From assembly GCA_023846275.1 (NCBI GenBank), contig CM043870.1, forward strand, positions 7,191,527 to 7,255,526: 64,000 nucleotides of DNA, given 5' to 3'. The notes beneath the pieces were generated by a model. That model searched no databases, was not told where the DNA came from, and worked only from the letters and a program-made list of their open reading frames with translations. Made by a program: the position numbers and the translations under genes. Source of the stretch: Vanilla planifolia. Lineage: Eukaryota; Streptophyta; Magnoliopsida; Asparagales; Orchidaceae. Positions 1-12,109 of this stretch are shown in pieces (the stretch's first letter is position 1; the number at the start of each line of letters is the position of its first letter).

Positions 1-1222
1 ATTCACACTAGTATGATTTTTAGTAGATTTCTTTTTTAAACTTAGTCAAAAAGTTTCCAGCTTCAACTACTAAGTCATATTAATATGATCTAAATGATCA
101 TCATTTACAATTATTATAGTAAAAAACTATAATAGCCTAAAGCCCTTTCGACTTTTCTAGCTCTTACTTGACATTCAAATCAATTAACATATGCTTTAAG
201 AAGAAAACTTAGTGGGATCCTTACCTTTTCATGCTATATATGCAAATAAAATAAAAAATTCTTTTCTTTCTTATGGGCTTTCTTTTTTCCTTCTGATGGT
301 CTATTTGTTTTTCTCAAATGATAGTGGTGTTTTCCTTTTTTTTCCTTCTTCATCTCTAACTCTCCTCTCCCTCTCTCTTGAAGTTTTCTAAATATAGCGA
401 TTAAGACTCAGACAATGGAGAAGCTTTTCATCTTATTAAATAAGAATAAGAGGATTAAAATAATTCTTTTTTATTAATATTTTTTTATAAATTCATAAAA
501 AATTCAATTCAATTTTGAAAATTATAAATCAGATAGTAACAAAATTCTCATGATAAGTCCATCGCAAAATTATGCTCAAATATAAAATTCAAAAACTTAT
601 ATTCTATCACACTTTTTAGGCATCGTAATTTAATGTATTTTTAAATTCTAGATGTATGAGACTTACTTTTAATATATAAAATATGTTTTGAGAGAATGTG
701 AGAGTTTAATTAGGTAGGTTCTCATAGGTATAGTAGCTCAATTTTGCTTATGATGCATAAGAGTCACTAATAGAACTTATGTGAAATAAAACTTATAACG
801 ATTTGGCCATACATTAGAAAGTATCTTAGGATAAAACTAAGAATATTGAGAGGGAGCTTAAAGGCAACCCAAATAGGCAAGATGATCCTAAAAATGATTC
901 CTCATAATATTAAAGCAAAGGCTAAAGGCAAAGACTAGTTATTATGTGATATTTGGATATTTTAAGGCACCCAGATAGTTGGGTTAGGTTTAGAGAAAAC
1001 TTTAAAGTATTCATGTAATATATAGAAAAAATGGTTTTTAATATCGTAACCATAGATATTAAGGGAAACATTTAGAGTAACCATAGATAGTTATAATGGT
1101 TTTTAATATCGTAAATATGGAAATAGTTACAATCTTAAGGAAGATCATATTTATGATGTAGTGGACATAAGGTTTGAGTGCTTAAGCCAAGGATTGACAA
1201 GTTGGTTAATGCTTTGAGCTTT
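1..1222. other. AT-rich sequence, no gene seen
   Basis: No open frame of useful length, RNA gene or recognisable transposon domain is visible. A direct repeat of about 19 bp (atggtttttaatatcgtaa) occurs near 1030 and again near 1097. The stretch leads into the minisatellite that follows. Confidence 0.5.
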
Positions 1223-1404
1223 AAGAGGGGACATTTTCATATTAAGCCAAGGAAAGACATTTTCATATCGAGCCCATGAGGGACATTTTCATATTGAGCC
1301 CAAGAACTACATTTTCATTTGCAACCTAGGATGGACATTTTTTTATTGAACCTAAGAGGGACATTTTTATATTGAACCTAAGAGATACATTTTCATATTG
1401 AGCC
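1223..1404. repeat. Minisatellite, 26-bp unit x 7 copies
   Basis: Seven head-to-tail copies of a 26-bp unit start at 1223, 1249, 1275, 1301, 1327, 1353 and 1379. The core is gacattttcatattgagcc with a variable purine-rich head (for example aagaggg). Copies differ by a few substitutions, but every one is exactly 26 bp, so there are no indels. Each unit is close to 8.7 codons, so the array is not a coding repeat. No gene is recognisable around it. Confidence 0.93.
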
Positions 1405-4400
1405 TTATACTGAATAGTAGACATTGAGTCCCTTGGGGAAAAAATAGATATGTCAGAATATTTGGAGTGCCACGTGTTATTAAGAACCTTATAACCTAAA
1501 AAGGATTAGTCATGTGATTGACTGAGCCTAGCATAGGAGTGCCAAATTATTTGATGATCAAAAGGGTCAAACCTTACCACAAATCTCATGGTTTTATGAA
1601 AATCCACATCACTTATTGGACACTAAACAATTAATTAACTACATTTTATTTCTATAGTATGACTTGATAATTTACTATTGAGAGCTTCCTCACTCCCTCT
1701 TATTTTTTTTAAGCTTGGAGAGATAAGAGTTTTCTTAGGAGCCAAAGAATGGGGTTTTCTTATGGAGTATATAGTTGATCATCAATTTTACTTGCATCTT
1801 TTACTTTATTGGTAATGATGTTAATTTCTTATGACTGTGATATTATACTATGATGGGCTTAGGATGTATCAATCATTCATTTATTTATGAACTTTAATAT
1901 TGCATCTTATGATAATTTTTATTGGTTGTTTTAGTACTATATACATGTTAATATATAATAGTAAGTTATCCTAACCAAGGGTGAATCAGTCTCTAAATTA
2001 ATTAGGTAATTATTTGATAAAGGGGAATGGTTCATTCTAGATGGAATGCTACAAGCATAATATTCAAATTGAGAGATTGTGACTCTTAATTTGAATATCA
2101 AGCATGAGGAGCAAAGGGATTGTTAGACATATGCATTGACTAGGACTCCTTATTGCTTCATTTGTTGCTTATTAAAAATTATGAAATTAAGTTTTATTTT
2201 AATATACTAAAGTTTTAGTTAAAACTTTATAATCTTTGATATTTGTTGAATATTTGCATTTTGTTGCTTACTATGCCCTTCCTTGTCTCTGGATGCCTAG
2301 GTATCCTTCATAGCCTTTCCTTATTTGAACCTCACCATTTATGTGAAGGAAACACCATCGTAAGGTGTTATTAAATGGAAGACTCTTATCGACATCCATG
2401 GACGAGAAATCATAAATTAAACTATCAAATTGGAAAAATTTAGTGATATCATAATATAAACTATGTTCAAACTAAGTTCATGGGCTAGAGATAAGCAGAT
2501 AAGCAGACTCAAACAAATAACATCTACCACAGGGTAAACTACTACATTTCAGGCCTCTTATACTCTCCAAAGAGCAACTCCTCTCAAAATCTCAAAGGAT
2601 GCTGAATTTGAAAACCATTCTCGAGATTCTTTTGTCTAAGAATTCTTGCAGTTCTAGAGAATTCAGCTATAGGAGAACTAGAAACAAAGATCTCTTCCCT
2701 ATTTTCTTCTTAATTCGTTGGTCTTCAGAATGTTGGTGTTAAGAATAAGTGATTATCCTTTTCTGACCCTTACTGCCCAACTAGAGAGCAGACAATTAAT
2801 GCATTCCAGTTATTGAACATGGTTTATGGTTAGTGTGTGATCTTAGATATCAAAGGCATCATTGAGACGATCTTGTAGTTCCTACGGTGTGGAGATGATG
2901 GGGTTATCCATTGAATTTCCTTCCTTTTGCCACATTTTTCTCAAAGGGTTGAATAGAGATAGTGCATCAAGATATTTGCAAAAGCCAACTCCAACAATCA
3001 TCCATATAAGATCTATACTAGATTGATCAACTATCTATCATACCTCAACTATGTTCTTATTGGCCCATTTTTTGCCTTGGTACTCTATCTACTTGCCTTA
3101 TAAATTTAATAAATTTCATAAGTTCTTATGTCATTTGATATGTTTTATAGTTATTTCTTATTAAAATATAATTAATTAATATAATAATATTTTTCTAATA
3201 AGTTTTGGTCCTTTATTTTATAAGCAATTTACATCCAAATTTCATAAAATTGATACCATTGAGTTCCTAATAAAATGCATTTTAATATTTAAAATTATTC
3301 TTCTAATTTTTAAGAGTCATACTTCCTTTTTGACCAAGTTTTTACTAAATTAAATAATTTAAAAAAATGGATAATAATCATTAAAATTATAAATTAAATT
3401 TGCTTATCTCTAACAATGTTTATAATTTTTCTCTCCCCCCTTATGGGGTTCACTCACTTTATAATAATAACAAATTCATTAAATTATAGACCAAATACAT
3501 TTATTTTTTAAAATAATTATTTAAGTTCTCATTTAGTTTATTATAGTTTACCTATGAAAAATAGTTCATTTTTAACATCTTTAGTACTAGCTGACATGTC
3601 ATCTAGAGTACAATTGGTCAAGGGTTTTTCTTTGAAGAACCAAGTGCTATTTAGGGGATAAAAAAATGAATTAAAAATGGACTTTGACAATGAAAACTAA
3701 ATGTTAGTTTTGTTATAAGATTATAGTATTTATGTAGACTTCTTGAAGATGTATTTTTCATCATTATTATTGAGTGTAAATTAGATTAAGTATAGCTTTA
3801 TATTGTGAATTAAGTATAATAATATATTTTTAATATATAGTGAATGTGATTTCTATTTATTGGATTAGATTTTTGAGTTATTGGGTGTCTATTTAAGTAT
3901 ATTTAGATCTAACTTTGACCACTGATTTGGTGTATCTCTTTTAATGTTAGTCATCGGTGATGCAACAAATGTATAAAGTTCATTATCCAAGAATCACAAA
4001 TAAGTCAAAAAAAGAAAAATTTAGTAAATTGAAAACAAAAGATTTATCATGCAAATTCTATGAATGAGGGAAACTCGACTAGGTGGTGTGTCATGAAAAT
4101 TGGGTATTTTTTACAATTAAAAAATTTTGAGCGGAGAGAAGTAACTCTCTAATACTTATGCAATACAAGTTCTTTCCAAGGTTATTCTTCTCCAAATAGG
4201 TTCATTTGTCCATTATACCTAGTTTGTTTTCCTTCTATAATGCTAAATAAAATAAATCTTAGGAGGTCTTGTTGTGTTCTAAAATGATCAAATCATTATA
4301 TTTAGCAATTATCATGTAGTATTTCAAGATTTTATAGAAATTACAAAATACTATGAATTTTCTTCCATTCCTTTATTTTTCAACATGTTTCAACATTTTT

Positions 4401-6103
4401 TTAAAGCTTATATTGTATCGATTTGTACCAATATTTTTATTTTGATGGTTTATATGATATGATGTTGCCTTAAGACTAGGTGCACTTCAAGGCTTATTGA
4501 CATGTACTACTTATTTGTTTGCTCATAAATTATTATAGCTTGAGTGGTAGGTGAAATAATAGCTATCTAGCTATTTTGAGATTGGTGTTATAATCAACCC
4601 TAATGCTTTGCATACTTTTCTAGTAATTACATAGATCTAGGATAATTATTAATCATTTTTAGCACTACACAATGTTTAGCATATCGAATTATCCTAAAAC
4701 GATTTATAGTTCTCACTAGGAGATTGCTAAACCTCCATTTGTAGTAAGTCAACCATATATTTTTTTCTTGTGTTTCTTATTCCCCCTCCCCCACAAGCCA
4801 CCTTCCTCTATAAGCTTAGGATTAGGGGCTTTGGATTTTTTTATGTAACATCTATGATACCTTTTGTTTTCACCATGAGTTGGTATGCTATGATCTAATC
4901 AAGTGTGAGCCAACACTTTCTTTCTCTTATGTTTTGGAACACATATGTGTTCTTCAACATTGGCAAACAAATTTTTTTACATTATCGTTCTTTTGATATT
5001 TGATCCTATGTGTTAGAAAACCTACTTCAACCTTGTTTCATGCACATTTACGCTTCTTGGTTCATTGTAAAATCTTTTCACTTGTGCTAAGAGTCGAAGA
5101 AAAGTAACTTGTGGCTTATGGATTTCAAATTTGTGTATGAAGATCTTAAACATTTCACTTCATTTTCTTGTTATTCATGAAGTCTAGCATTTCACCAGCA
5201 TGAGAATTTGATGTTCTTATATTAATTTTGGTGTAGAAAAATTTTACATCTAAAGAAAATTTATTTCATCGCTCGTTAAACTTGTTGATTTGTTGAAAAA
5301 CTTTTAATCGAAAAAAATTAAACCATAATTAACATGATTACAAACACTAACATTTCACATCATTTACGACTTAATCCCATCATAACATAAACAATACCGT
5401 GTTACTTAACACTTCATTAACAAACAACAAGAGTTTGGTTGTTTTGGTTATGAGAATGGTCGTGGTTGAATTACACTTTCTACAACACGATATCAAACAC
5501 TTTTATTGAAGGAACTTTTTCATAACATTTATTAAATATTTTTTAAAAAATTTCCTACGAGAATATTTTCCAATAACAGCTGCCTTCGTGCTTCCTTTCT
5601 CTCAGCAATTTAACTTGAAGGCAATTTTTTTAATGAGATTTACCATGGTTTTTCTTATTAATGTTTCAAAACTTCATTAAAATTTGCACTTTTTTCAACT
5701 TTAAATAAATGAAAAACAATAAATAGTTTGTATATATATTTTTTATTCATATAAAAGTCAACATGTATACTTAACTAAAAGGCCAATCCCATTCTTGTTG
5801 TTCTTGTAGAGGAAGAACCTGCAATTAACATCCAGATTTTATTCCAAATCCATGCACCCTTCAATTTGCCAGTTTGTATTCAATTAACCCTAAAAATAAA
5901 ACACTATCCATTTTCTCAAAAGGGAAATGTTCATAACATCTAAATAGAAAACTTTCATCTGATAAAGACATTTAATTACATGAATATTATACAAAATTCA
6001 GATATTCTGCACAACATCAACATGTTCAGAATATACATAATACTTGAAGATTTCTTTATAAGCACTGAGATGTGAAATCAATCAGTCGTCTGCTGTTTGG
6101 TTG
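1405..6103. other. Long AT-rich intergenic stretch
   Basis: I see no supported gene, tRNA or domain-bearing transposon. Open frames are all short and stop-rich. The last 150 bases are probably the 3' UTR and downstream flank of the minus-strand gene whose predicted stop is at 6104-6106. Confidence 0.45.
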
Positions 6104-7382
6104 CTAAATCCTTAGAGCTGCAAGCATGGAGACCTGCAAGTTGATACTTCTCAAATAAGAAGCTTTTTTATAAACAATTTCTTGAAAGAATTCTCAGATT
6201 TTATTTTTTATTGAAAAGCAGTTTAATGGGGAAGTTGAATCATCTAAATTTTCTTAAAAGAAACTTCTTTTAAAAGAAAAGTTGAGGATAATACTTGGAT
6301 TTACAACTTATTGCAAGAACTATTCTGATGAAAATGTTTCACAAACCCAAGAAACTGCATAGTTAAAATCACTTACTGGGGTTGAAAAAGACACTATTTG
6401 AAAGCAAATCCTTAAGAAGGAACCTTTTGTAAAGATGGTTAATGTGATAAAAAAGTAGTTTTTCACTAGAACCGTTGGGTGTCTTTTCAAAAGCATCAAT
6501 CAACAAGGAGCTTTATTAACACAAAGCAACTGCAAAAGCACAAAAGAGGAAGAAATAGAGTACCTTTTCCTTTATGCTGATAGCAATCTTCATGCTTGCA
6601 TTTTGTAAATTACAATTGATTAAGCTCTGAAATGATAAGTATAGGTCCTTGTTTCCCGTTCCAAAAATCTCTTCTGCCTTTGTTAGTGTCTCCTGATCTA
6701 GAGCATGTGTACAAAAGTTTGGCAAAACACAAATAGAACAAACAAATTAATGGGAACTTCCTCTCTGCTTGAATGAATCTAACAGTAAGCACTTAGGAGA
6801 TGAAACTACAGTTGAAAGATCTCTTGGTGAACCACCAGAAGAAAAGGTTCTCGGTGACGCATTCGGCGTGAGGCTTGGGCTAATGTATGCAGTGCTCGCC
6901 TTTGCTGTAGCCTCAAAGATGCATATCAACATGTTGAAATATGAGGCTTGCTAAATAAATTGTTTTGCAATCTAACATAGTTTACCATCATTTTTAGATT
7001 CAGTTTGTGATGATTCAATAGTTGCACCTGAGGAACTAAGGCTAAGAACTGAAAGAAAATAGAATGAAAAGCAGGTGCTCAGAAATGAAATACGATCTAC
7101 ATAAAAACCAGATGAGGCATTTAACAACAACTTCAATTATGATTTGCAATACCGTTCTGAGAAGATACTGTAGCATCTGAAACATTAGAGATTCCATTCT
7201 CGCCTTGTGATTGCTTTTAACCAAAACATATCAAAATAAGAAGAGAAGTTGAGAAATAAAAATGGATGACAACACAAGAAAAGGAATCGAATTGAAGAGC
7301 TGACAGCCCTGAAATTGCAAAGACTTACATGGAGTTTATCTTCATTCAAAGACAGTATTAGTTGCCTCTTGAACTTCTCGAA
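6104..7382 (-). CDS. Six-exon plant gene or remnant, 176 residues, function unknown (C-terminal part)
   Basis: Six minus-strand exons join in one frame: 7382-7329, 7213-7153, 7048-6986, 6946-6758, 6697-6564 and 6133-6104 (TAG stop at 6106-6104). Together they give 531 nt, or 176 residues plus stop. All junctions are GT-AG; the fourth donor (GTTCCC) is poor. The protein starts FEKFKRQLILSLNED, continues through a Ser/Thr/Pro-rich linker (SPSLTPNASPRTFSSGGSP), then KAEEIFGTGNKDLYLSFQSL, and ends VSMLAALRI. From memory, the FEKFKRQL and KAEEIFG..NKDLY blocks resemble a plant coiled-coil family with no firm function (Arabidopsis At1g16520/At1g56080 type), but a conserved stretch expected just before the KAEEIFG block seems absent. 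The upstream part was not found; GC-rich repeats begin at about 7.97 kb. It could be a truncated gene or a pseudogene. The exon structure is seen directly; the family is a guess. Confidence 0.5.
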
Positions 7383-7973
7383 CTACAAATAAAACCATTT
7401 TCAGCCTTTTTTATATCTACAAAAGCCAATTTTCAAAGCCAGGGGGCACAAATCTATACCTCAATGATCATAAAATAAACTATAAACTTGTAGTATTCCA
7501 ATATCTAATGTATGAGCAACATCTCCAGCTACAACACCTTTTAATGGAATGATTACTGTAAAAAAAGCTCAAATCTTTAGACATCACAGATTGTGAAATA
7601 TAATTTGACTACGATAACATAGCAACAGTTCTTGGTCCACATAACTATTTAGAAGTCACTCTGTTAACAAGATTGCATCTTCGACCATAAGGAAAGGTAA
7701 CAATAATGCAATATTCTAGAGCTGAACCGTATCTCTCTCTGTGGATGCGAAAAATGGATTCGGAGAAATTAAACAATTACCTATAACAACAATGAAGAAG
7801 TCCAAATAGATAAAATTCTCAAATTTATTTGGGAGACGATTGGAGTATTCCTTTAGGGTAGGTTGGCACGATACAGAGAAGTTCTGATTAGGAGGTTTTA
7901 ATTTGTGGGTATGTGGGTTTGTTAAAGGATGTTTCGGTGATTTAGAATGCAACGTCGTTGACGTTAAGATAGT
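7383..7973. other. Upstream flank of the six-exon gene, unresolved
   Basis: On the minus strand a frame at about 7560-7462 reads IPLKGVVAGDVAHTLDIG after an AG acceptor, then runs to a stop. It may be another exon or an intron-retained piece of the gene downstream, but I could not join it in frame to the exon at 7382. Confidence 0.25.
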
Positions 7974-8640
7974 GTGATAGGATGCAGCAGCGATTCGGCC
8001 TGGATCGGTGGCGACTCGGCCGGGATTGACGGCACTCGGTCAGGATCGGCGGCGAATCGGCCTGATCGAAGACGAATTGGCCGGATCGGAATAAATTGGC
8101 CAGATCAGTGGAGAATCAGCCCAGTCGGCGTTGGCTGGCTCGTGTCGGCTCAGGCAGGCGCGAGCCGACTCGGGTATGCACAGGCCAGTGCGGGTCGACG
8201 TGTGTCAGTGACTGTCAACATAGGTTTGCGGGTTGCTGCGGTCGGCGAGTTAGTGAAGGTCGAAGTGAGTCACCGTGTCTCGAAATGTATCAACACAGGT
8301 GGTGCGGGTCGAAGTGAGTCGCTGTGAATTGGCGATCGGTTCGGGTCGACGTGGGTGGACGTGGTTCTTAGCAGGTTGGCTTGGGTCAACGCGGTTGATG
8401 CAAGCCAGCGAGTCAATGTGGGTCTACGTGTTCGAGCCGTGTTAACACAGGAGATGTAGCTTGACGTGCGTAGTTGCAGATCGGCAATCGGTGCTGGCCG
8501 ACATAGTTTGTCAAGTCAACGTGGTTTAGCCAACAACAACGCGAGTCAACGTGGGTCAAGAAGTCATGCGATTCGACGAGGGCTGACTTGAGTCGATTCA
8601 TGTGACACAAGCAACCTTTTAGAAAGCCATGTTCAAATGT
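7974..8640. repeat. GC-rich degenerate repeat block
   Basis: This is a sharp island of G+C- and CpG-rich DNA in an otherwise AT-rich region. It consists of diverged short repeats: first gaatcggcc/ggatcggcgg-type units (about 7985-8110), then gtcgacgtgggt/gtcaacgtgggt-type units (about 8150-8570). The open frames across it (for example 7974-8327 plus) look like by-products of stop-poor GC-rich DNA and match no protein I know. It abuts the LTR-like block that follows and may be part of the same element. Confidence 0.6.
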
Positions 8641-9486
8641 CAAACGCTTTTGAAATCCCTCTTTATTCTACGTGGCTGGTGCTCTAGAAGACAAAAATCT
8701 TCACCTAAGAAGCTAGAGAGAAAACGGTGAGGGTATTTGTAACAACCTTAGTTTTATTTATTTTATTTATTGTATTATTTTAGAAAGAGCTCTTTGAGAC
8801 GAATCTAAAGGTGTTTAGTTTGTAATTTTTGGAGTTTTAAGGAATAAATTATGAATTTTTAAAGATTTGGAATAGATTTGTAATATTGAGGATATATTTG
8901 TCATTTTATAAATGTCGGTATAATTCAATTCATTTTGGTGGAAGGTATATTTGTAATTTTAAAGTTGTGCTGGGTATATGTGCAATTTTAAGAATTTCGA
9001 CGCGTGTTTATTTCTCATGGCGGAGGATATATGTGTAAATAACGCATTTGTAGGGGGTTTTATGCAAAAGAGCCGGTTAGCGAGCCATCTGGCAGTTGCC
9101 TCACTAGAGTTTAACACCTTGCTGCATCAGTTATAAAAGCTAATCGACTGTGTTTGAAAAAAAATAAAAAAAAATACATCTGCAAAAACTGTGACTGCGA
9201 GGAGAACTTGCCGGAGTGCGAGGTTCTACAACAAACGTGACTGCGGCGAGAATTCCTTAAGGATGAGATTCCGACAGCCGCCGCCGTGCTCTTCGAGGAA
9301 TTTCGACATGCAACAGTGATGGCCGGCTAGAATTTTCGTAAGGTAAGGAAAACGGGAATTTCTTTGTCGTCATTGTGTAAGGATTTTTCGGTGAGCGACG
9401 GAGATCAAGAAGGGTTGATTTGGCCGGCGAGAGATGCAAGAGATTTCGAGTTCGCCGGCGAAATATTTCGGTTTCGCCGGACGTAC

Positions 9487-9488
<2 letters not shown>

Positions 9489-9536
<48 letters not shown>
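9489..9536. repeat. (GA)24 microsatellite
   Basis: An uninterrupted GA dinucleotide run of 48 bp sits about 350 bp downstream of a TATA-like box. Translations of this run give RERERE or SLSLSL strings, which are artefacts. Long perfect runs are usually polymorphic. Confidence 0.97.
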
Positions 9537-9541
<5 letters not shown>

Positions 9542-10104
9542 CGATTTTTCTATAAAAACCGGTCCACGCCTTTGGACCGGGTTACGCTGTTGAACCGGGC
9601 TATTGAGCGTCGAGCGCGGGCGGTTCAGCGCTCGCGTAAGCCGATTTTTGCGAATTATTTTGGGAGTTTTTTTGGGAAAGTTTTTCAGAAAGCACTTTTG
9701 GTTAATGAGCATATTTTAATTTGTGACCATGACCTTGTAGGACAGGACATCAAGAAAACAAATCAGAAATGGGTAAGACGATTGGTACAACAAATTCAGG
9801 TAGTTAAATTTCTAACCTTGTGATGTAGCACAATATTATATGTTTTATATGCTTTTCTTACTGTTATAGAATTATGATTGTTGTATATGTTTATGGCATA
9901 AAAAGAAAGAAATACTATGGTATGGATTACTTATGCATTTGCATGAAAACTGAAAAGGAAGAAATAACATGGTATGATAATGAAATAAAAAGGAAAAAAT
10001 AATACGGAAAGAAATGTCTTTTGATATGGTATAATTATCTGGATTGATGTTTGGAGAATGACAAATATAAAAAAAATGAGATTCCCAGAGAACATTATCT
10101 TCAC

Positions 10105-10283
10105 CACTAGGCCCAGCGTGTTGGATCTCAGGGTATCGATCTTTGGATCAGATATCTGCCTAGTGTTATGTGCTGACTCCATGATGATTACACCAGGCCC
10201 AGTGTGTTGGATCGCAAGGTATGGTACCATACCTGCCTGGTGGCACTAGGCCCAGCGTGTTGGATCGCGATATCTGCCTAGTG
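10105..10283. repeat. Three inverted-repeat (hairpin) units with co-varying arms
   Basis: Unit 1 (10105-10165) has arms CACTAGGC / GCCTAGTG. Unit 2 (10191-10242) has CACCAGGC / GCCTGGTG. Unit 3 (10244-10283) again has CACTAGGC / GCCTAGTG. The left arms all run on into CCAG(C/T)GTGTTGGATC. The T-to-C change in the left arm of unit 2 is matched by A-to-G in its right arm, so pairing is kept. Unit 2 also encloses a perfect 16-bp palindrome (GGTATGGTACCATACC, 10218-10233). Loop lengths differ (45, 36 and 24 nt). The function is unknown; the units lie inside the LTR-like block. Confidence 0.85.
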
Positions 10284-10790
10284 TTATATGCTTGGTTGGA
10301 TGCCGGTTGGAGGTCATTTGCTTGATTGGATCCAGAGGATAATGCGTCAAAGGGAATTGGGCCCGGTTATAACACATCTATAAGAAACTGGCATTTCTTT
10401 TGATTTTTCTTTGGTTGTTCATCTGATATTATATATGACATTGGTATGGTTTGAGCTTTATGCATATGATTCATCTGCACTATTCATTATATGTATTTTC
10501 ATTGGGTTAATTATGTGGATTTATCTACTGAGATTTGTAAATCTCATTAGTGCTTACATCACAGGTCATGCAACCATTGCACCGAAAACTGGGAATGATG
10601 CTGCTACAGGAGAGCCCTTTTCATGAGATGTGTGAGAAAGGGGAGAGCTTAGTGTGATTAACGTTGAAAAAAAAACATGTCTTTATTTATATATTTTGGA
10701 TTATTTTTTAGTTTGTTTGTCTCACCGTTGGGTCCCCACCTTGGGTTTTCTTCATTGTCCTCACTTTAATGGTACTTTTGTTATTTAGAG

Positions 10791-10964
10791 GTACTGGTTT
10801 CGGTGGGGGCTTCACAGTATTCGACTGCTCAGGAAGCTGTGAAGTTTATGGGATCAACAATGGAGGAGAAGACATCATCAAGGGTTCTAGTGAAGTCAAG
10901 ATTGCGAACAGAGGAAGACGAAGCTTGCTCCGATGCATCTTGGTCTTCAGTGACGGAGGCGTAG
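10791..10964 (+). other. Coding-looking open frame, unknown
   Basis: After an AG acceptor-like site, an open frame reads VLVSVGASQYSTAQEAVKF and continues through RLRTEEDEACSDASW to a TAG stop at 10962-10964. The amino-acid mix looks more protein-like than neighbouring random frames. No upstream exon could be tied to it and I recognise no family. It may be the last exon of a gene fragment carried by, or lying beside, the LTR-like block. Confidence 0.25.
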
Positions 10965-10995
10965 GTTTCGATCATACTGAAGAGGCTTCCTAAAG

Positions 10996-12100
10996 CTATC
11001 CTCTTCTTCTATTCCTTCTCACTTTCTCTCTGCTTCTGCTTCCTTTGGCCCTACTTGGAATAAACAGGAAGGGGGATTTATGACATTGCTCGACGAATGA
11101 TGCCAAGACCACATTAGATTCCTTCTTTCGTTCTTTAATCTAGCATGGTGCCTTTTCTAGGGAATCCAACAAAGTGTGGTACGTCATTTGAACTATTTCT
11201 TTTACTTTTTGGACGACTTTTTTTGCATCTTTATTCGGTCTCCCAACTCTTCATACCATCATTCATGTTGTAACTAAGAGTTGTCTATAATCTTTTTTAA
11301 AAAAAAAAGATTTATCTATAAAATTATCAAGTTGATATTTTTTAAAGGATATTGTAAAGTAAGGATATATCAATGATATTGTAATTTGACAAGAATTTGA
11401 AATGTGAGAAAGCAATGATTAAACTTTTAGTAAAATGATGAGATTACAGGATGCAAAACCAGTTTTTCTTGAGGTTTCCTACTATCGATAATTGTCAAGA
11501 GAGAGTGAGAGGTCTAAGCTGCATTTTTTGTGCTTCGTCATATAATGCAGTTGCAACGAGAGAAAAGAGAGGAGACAAGAGAATGCATCTTTAAAGCCTT
11601 AATGTGATGGAATAATGATGAAGGAAGAGAAGTCCAAACCTTGTCTCTCTTATCCTTCATGTGAGAGTTACGAGGAAAAGAAGGGGTAGAGGCATCTCTC
11701 TTGATATTTTTCGTGACAACAAAAGAAGTCAAGAGCACACTAGTCAAGCTTTAAGTAATGCTAAAATTTTAATAGAGTTTTGTAATTGGTTCTTAGTCAT
11801 GTCGATTAAGAGAATAAATAGATATTGGAGTCAATATATTAAGTTGTACCTTTGGTGCCCTTTATCTTTTAGGAGTAAAACTTTTTCAAATAGTCTCTAC
11901 TCCAAGTACATGGAGACTAAGTACCTTCTTTTGTCTAAAGTTGATAAATAGGATTAGGTACTTCTCTTTTGGGGAATTCAATAGATGATTGAACTGTCAT
12001 TTTCATAGTGTTTAGTTAATCTTCATTACTATAGAAAATTCTCTTACATTCGGATCACCCCTAAAGGAGTATTGAATTTTACGCATAAGTGTGGTGTCGA
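10996..12100. other. Intergenic AT-rich stretch
   Basis: Polypyrimidine-rich sequence just downstream of the open frame (about 11000-11040) grades into AT-rich DNA. No gene is supported; short open frames near 11540-11950 match nothing recognised. Confidence 0.4.
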
Positions 12101-12109
12101 GAAGACCAT

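Larger units (their letters stand above)
8738..10822 (+). mobile_element. LTR-like block (possible solo LTR of a Gypsy-type element)
   Basis: The block begins TGTAACAACC, a typical plant LTR start. It carries a TATA-like box (ttataaaag, about 9131), a transition from AT-rich to CpG-rich sequence, a GA microsatellite, and the aggcccagcg-type repeats found in some long chromovirus LTRs. A candidate right edge is TTCACA followed by GTATT at 10818-10822, matching GTATT at 8733-8737, but a 5-bp match in a 2-kb search is weak. No gag or pol was found next to it. The boundaries and the LTR identity are inference. Confidence 0.3.

Noticed and set aside
1223-1404. CRISPR-like array
   Set aside because: There are no unique spacers between repeats; it is a plain tandem minisatellite in a plant genome.
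9257-9823. Open frames with RERERE or SLSLSL runs
   Set aside because: These are translations of the GA microsatellite.
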